Assembly (NCBI GenBank): GCA_016200135.1
Contig: JACQFI010000037.1
Coordinates: forward strand, 1 to 64,000
Source of the DNA: Planctomycetota bacterium
GTDB taxonomy: Bacteria > Planctomycetota > SZUA-567 > H5-PLA8
Direction: 5' to 3'
DNA length: 64,000 bases
Part shown: piece by piece, positions 60,805-64,000 of the stretch
Numbering within the stretch: the stretch's first letter is position 1
Layout: the number at the start of each line of letters is the position of its first letter
Notes under the pieces: generated by a model
Databases searched by the model: none
Seen by the model: the letters and a program-made list of their open reading frames with translations, nothing else
What the model was told of the DNA's origin: nothing
Position numbers and translations under genes: made by a program

Positions 60805-60899
60805 AAGTCTGAAGGTCCAAAAGTCAAAGATCGAAAATCAAGAGAGCGCAGCGTCTCACAGGACGCTCAGAATCAAGACTTTTAGACCTTCGACTTTAT
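60797..60899. repeat. Inverted word-repeat array with AAGTCTGAAGGTC vocabulary
   Basis: The left arm (60797-60841: AAGGTCTGAAAGTCTGAAGG...) and right arm (60870-60899: GAATCAAGACTTTTAGACCT...) are degenerate reverse complements. A small AGCGTC/GACGCT hairpin lies between them. The array touches the 3' ends of the two convergent genes. Confidence 0.7.
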
Positions 60900-62147
60900 C
60901 CTGAGCGCAATCTCCGCGTACACCTTGCACGTCTCCACCATGCTCGCGATGCTCACCCATTCGAAGTCGGCGTGCGCGCCGGCGCCGCGGCAACCGTAGC
61001 CGACAGTGGGCACCTTGCCGTCGTTGGTGAGCCAGTGCATGTCGGTGAAGCCGCCGGTCATGCGGTAGCGGCTGGGCTGGCCCGTCACGGCGCGGTACGC
61101 GGCCTTCGCCGCACGCAGGATCGGTGCGCCCTGCTTCGTCCAACCGGGGGCCACATACAGCAGTTGCTCGACCTTCACCTTCAGGTCCCGGTCTTGTTTC
61201 TGCGCGCGCTTGACGGCCTGCATGATCTCCGCCTTCACGCGGCCTACATTTTCCTCGGGCAGCAGGCGCCGGTCGAGGCTGAAGCTAAAGCGGTCGGGGA
61301 TGGTGTTGACCTTCCCGCCGCCGCCGCTGACGCCGCCGAGCATGAGCGTCGGGCGGCGGGCCATCGGCGCGGCCCGGAAGCGGCTCTTGCGCCGCGCGTA
61401 GACGGCGTCGAGCGACTGCAACTCGCGAATCAGGCCGCAGGCCTGCTCGAGCGCGTTGACGCCGTTCCGCGGATTGGACGCGTGGCCCGCTTTTCCAATC
61501 ACCGTCAGGTTCAGCCACAGGACGCCCCGGTGCGCGTAGCCGATGTGCTCGCCGCTGCCGCCTTCAAGCAGCACTGCGGCGTCGGGGCGGATGGCCTTGC
61601 TCTTCACCACCCAGCCCAGGCCCGCGTAGCCGCCGGTCTCTTCGTCGGCGGTGAAAGAGAGTTCGATATTCCAGGCTGGCCGGACGCCGCATTCCATGAG
61701 CGCCTGCACGGCGAAGATCGCGGCCGCGTCGCACGCCTTCATGTCCACGCTGCCGCGGCCGATCAGCTTGTCGCCGCGCACGCGGGGAGCGAACGGGTCG
61801 GTCTTCCAGCCCGAGGTCGGCGGGACGACGTCGTAGTGGCCCGTATAGTGGAGCGTTTTTTTAGCGCCCACGTCCCAGCGCGCGATCAGGTTGTAGCGCG
61901 GATACGCGTCCAGGCCCGGCACGAGCTTGGCCTGGACCTTGGGCGGCACGCGCAGGATGCGCGTCTTGAGGCCCAGCGCGCGCAGCTTCTTGTCCAGGAA
62001 GCGCACGCATTCCAGGTACTGGTTGCCCGGCGGGTTCACCGTCGCGAAGCGGCAGAAGCGCTGGGTGAATTCCACCAGTCCCGGCTTGAGTTTATCGATG
62101 CGCGCCTGAACCTTTGGGTGCACGCCGGAAGCGGCCGATCTGGGCAT
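60882..62147 (-). CDS. M20-family metallopeptidase/deacylase
   Basis: 421 residues of the M20 (ArgE/DapE/carboxypeptidase G2) type. Metal-site residues: H104 and D106 in TGHYDVVPP, D135 in GRGSVDMKACD, E169/E170 in TADEETGG, and a C-terminal GAGAHADFEW histidine. A dimerisation (lid) domain lies at about 215-320 (GKAGHASNPRNGVNALEQA). It hydrolyses an N-acyl amino acid or peptide; the exact substrate is unclear. AAAGGA lies six bases before the ATG. No operon partner. Confidence 0.92.
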   Translation of the reverse strand: MPRSAASGVHPKVQARIDKLKPGLVEFTQRFCRFATVNPPGNQYLECVRFLDKKLRALGLKTRILRVPPKVQAKLVPGLDAYPRYNLIARWDVGAKKTLHYTGHYDVVPPTSGWKTDPFAPRVRGDKLIGRGSVDMKACDAAAIFAVQALMECGVRPAWNIELSFTADEETGGYAGLGWVVKSKAIRPDAAVLLEGGSGEHIGYAHRGVLWLNLTVIGKAGHASNPRNGVNALEQACGLIRELQSLDAVYARRKSRFRAAPMARRPTLMLGGVSGGGGKVNTIPDRFSFSLDRRLLPEENVGRVKAEIMQAVKRAQKQDRDLKVKVEQLLYVAPGWTKQGAPILRAAKAAYRAVTGQPSRYRMTGGFTDMHWLTNDGKVPTVGYGCRGAGAHADFEWVSIASMVETCKVYAEIALRIKSKV

Positions 62148-62258
62148 GAAAAGTCCTTTCTAAGCGCATGCTGGGCCTTCGGATAGGCGGGCCGAATCCG
62201 AGAAACCGCAGGCGGCTTTAAGGGTCTAATCCCTATCCTTAATGGAGGAGTGCGGACG

Positions 62259-63497
62259 ATGCCATGTCATCTTCGAGTCATCCTGGCCGCGGCGCTGCTG
62301 CTTCCGGCGGCGGGTATGAGCGCAGGCGAGGCCCCAAAGCCCGCCGCGGAGCCGTACGAGCTACACGAGTGGGGCGTCTTTCCCGTCCCGCGCAACGATG
62401 CGTGGGCCATGCGCGACCTGAAAGAAGAATGGGCGGGCTTTCCCGCGTTCTTCAACCGCGTCTGGCCAGAGCGCAAATTGCCTTACCGCGGCGCCGTCGA
62501 GAAGCCCGTGATCTTCTTCCACGCCGAGCATCAGATGGCCGCACGGTTGAAAATCCGCTTTGCCGAAGGCCGGCCCCTGGTCTGGTGGCCTAATGCGGAT
62601 ATGCCGGGCTGGCTCGGCGGCGACAGCGTCCACGGCGAACTGGACCGCCTGGAGTTCGGCCTGCAGTTGAACGCTTGGCCCGGAAGGGGTCCCAACGAAC
62701 CCCCGCATGAGCCTCCGGCGGTAGACACGGGCCACTGGATCGAGACGTTGCGAGAGGTCAAGGCGTCGTTAGTCCTGACCCCCGGCAGTTACTCCAACAA
62801 GCAGAACGGCGGCGGCCTCGCCTGCGACTCGTTCCTCTACTACGACGGCATCATGAAGGCTCCGGCGACGCCCAAAGTCACGCGCGATGGCGGGGCCGTC
62901 CTGATCGACTCTGCGCTCGACTACCCCATGCTGGACATGCTCGTGATCGACCGCAAGGACGGCCATGCCTCGGTCTCCGCCTTTGTCGACCGCGTCGAAC
63001 CCGGCGCGCGGAAAACTCGGCTCGAGCTTACCGCAGCAGACGCAAAGGCGCTCGAAGAGCGCGCCACCGATCTGGCCAAGCGCACCGAAGGCGCGGGCCT
63101 GAACGCCGCGGAAGCGGGCTCGCTGGTAAAGGTCTGGCACGCGGGCCTCTTCGAAGCCGACGGCCTTACGCTCTTCTATCGGATTCCGCAGGAGACGTAC
63201 GAGAAGTGGCTCCCGCTCGAGGCCAAGCCCGCGCCCGCCAAGATCGTCCGCGTTGGCTTGGTCGTGCATTCTCATCTGGAACCGGAACTCGACGCGCGCG
63301 TCGAGGCCCTGCTCAAGCAACTGGGCGCCGATACGTTTGAGACGCGCGCGGCAGCCCAGCGCGCGCTGGCGAAGATCGGCGGTGCCGCCTTTCCGGCCCT
63401 GGAGAAGGCCGCGCAGGGCGAGGATCTGGAGATTGCCAAGACCTGCCGCGACCTCCTGAAGGCGCTAGACGATCTCAAGGCTAAAGCTCAGAAGTGA
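62259..63497 (+). CDS. Exported protein of unknown family with C-terminal HEAT repeat
   Basis: 412 residues with a signal peptide (RVILAAALLLPAAGMSAG). The N-terminal block YELHEWGVFPVPRNDAWAM and KPVIFFHAEHQ recur in the gene that follows, so the two are tandem paralogs. The last 70 residues form a HEAT-like helical pair (DARVEALLKQLGADTFETRAAAQRALAKIGGAAFPAL). No known catalytic motif. ATG at 62259 lies 10 bases after GGAGG; a GTG at 62250 sits too close to it. Confidence 0.82.
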   Translation: MPCHLRVILAAALLLPAAGMSAGEAPKPAAEPYELHEWGVFPVPRNDAWAMRDLKEEWAGFPAFFNRVWPERKLPYRGAVEKPVIFFHAEHQMAARLKIRFAEGRPLVWWPNADMPGWLGGDSVHGELDRLEFGLQLNAWPGRGPNEPPHEPPAVDTGHWIETLREVKASLVLTPGSYSNKQNGGGLACDSFLYYDGIMKAPATPKVTRDGGAVLIDSALDYPMLDMLVIDRKDGHASVSAFVDRVEPGARKTRLELTAADAKALEERATDLAKRTEGAGLNAAEAGSLVKVWHAGLFEADGLTLFYRIPQETYEKWLPLEAKPAPAKIVRVGLVVHSHLEPELDARVEALLKQLGADTFETRAAAQRALAKIGGAAFPALEKAAQGEDLEIAKTCRDLLKALDDLKAKAQK

Positions 63498-63522
63498 ACG
63501 CCCAACACAAAGGATATACACC

Positions 63523-64000
63523 ATGCGTTTATTCTTGTTTACGGCGGTACTGGTTCTAGCTGGTAGCGTGTTTGGCGGTGAGGCGCAGCCCGCGGGGGCC
63601 TACGAACTCCACGAGTGGGGCGTCTTCTCCGTCCCGCGCAACGACGCCTGGGCGCAGCATGACATGAAGCAGGAATGGGCGCAGATGCCCAAGGAGTTCT
63701 ACGGACGCGCGCCCGGCAGGTATCTGCCCTACCGCGGGCCGGTCAAGAAACCCGTGATCTTCTTCCACGCCCAGAAGCCGCTGCAGGTGAAATTGACCAT
63801 CACGTTCGCGGAAGGCAGTCCCATGGTCTGGTGGCCCGCCGCGGAAGAGCCTGCGAATTGGGGCGGCTATGGAAAGAACGAACCCAACCGCCTGGTCTTC
63901 TCGGTTTTTGTAAAGGAGACGCCGAAGGGTGGCGCGAACGGCGCAAATACCATCAAGGTGCCCGAGAAGCATTGGATGGAATCCCTGCGCGCCGTGAAAA
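63523..64000 (+). CDS. Tandem paralog of the preceding gene (partial)
   Basis: 159 residues are visible before the window ends. A signal peptide (LFLFTAVLVLAGSVFGG) is followed by YELHEWGVFSVPRNDAWAQHDMKQEWAQ, then LPYRGPVKKPVIFFHAQKP and PMVWWPAAEEPANWGGYG, matching the upstream gene block by block. AAGGA precedes the ATG. The 3' end is outside the window. Confidence 0.82.
   Translation, partial: MRLFLFTAVLVLAGSVFGGEAQPAGAYELHEWGVFSVPRNDAWAQHDMKQEWAQMPKEFYGRAPGRYLPYRGPVKKPVIFFHAQKPLQVKLTITFAEGSPMVWWPAAEEPANWGGYGKNEPNRLVFSVFVKETPKGGANGANTIKVPEKHWMESLRAVK

Overview
The window is 64 kb of GC-rich bacterial DNA with no tRNA, rRNA, CRISPR array or recognisable insertion sequence. The gene content points to a bacterium with an outer membrane and a heterotroph's glycan-degrading repertoire. 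It has a TonB-dependent transporter with its TonB, an LPS-type kinase next to a glycosyltransferase, an ECF sigma factor paired with a zinc-finger/DUF4349 anti-sigma factor, PA14 and discoidin membrane proteins, several polysaccharide-lyase or glycosidase genes, and menaquinone synthesis by the futalosine route (mqnC). I infer the PVC group, most likely Planctomycetota, but no marker gene here proves it.

Layout. 0-4 kb: sigma/anti-sigma pair (minus strand). 4-9.4 kb: RNase R, a HAD phosphatase behind a VapD-type ribonuclease, and a MATE exporter. 9.7-18.9 kb: a mostly plus-strand run of TPR, beta-propeller and unknown envelope proteins, a B12-type methionine synthase activation-like protein, an unusual short-chain dehydrogenase, and a GAF-fused GspE/PilB ATPase. 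18.9-22 kb: a heparinase-like lyase and phosphofructokinase. 22-30.3 kb: a tandemly duplicated locus of unknown function. 30.3-33.6 kb: mqnC, phosphomannomutase and a metallo-beta-lactamase-fold hydrolase. 33.7-38.2 kb: a cobalamin-uptake locus with a clear cobalamin riboswitch and terminator in front of a BtuB-like receptor and its TonB, with a divergent DUF71/COG2102 ATPase. 38-46.7 kb: a TPR gene running out of frame into a DUF5060/GH5-like protein, small membrane proteins, a YHS-domain protein, and rbfA overlapping rtcB. 46.7-57.4 kb: a minus-strand glycan and surface cluster (ADP-ribosylglycohydrolase fused to a binding domain, a heparinase broken by an in-frame TGA, a DUF4091/GH123-like enzyme, two PA14 membrane proteins). 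57.7-62 kb: a TlpA-like thioredoxin, LPS glycosyltransferase plus kinase, and an M20 peptidase. 62-64 kb: two tandem paralogs of an unknown exported family, the second cut by the window end.

The best candidate for an undescribed system is 22.1-30.3 kb. A secreted trypsin-like protease (P), a divergently transcribed exported repeat protein (R) and an exported protein of unknown family (X) occur as P-R-X twice in tandem. A paralogous four-helix membrane protein (A) lies at each end. Both copies have a strong RNA hairpin between R and X. In the second copy R has gained many cysteines and P has lost its LysM domain. This looks like a self-contained envelope module, possibly a processed surface layer or a protease with its substrate or inhibitor.

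A second recurrent theme is five gaps filled by inverted or tandem arrays of short repeated words, each with its own vocabulary.
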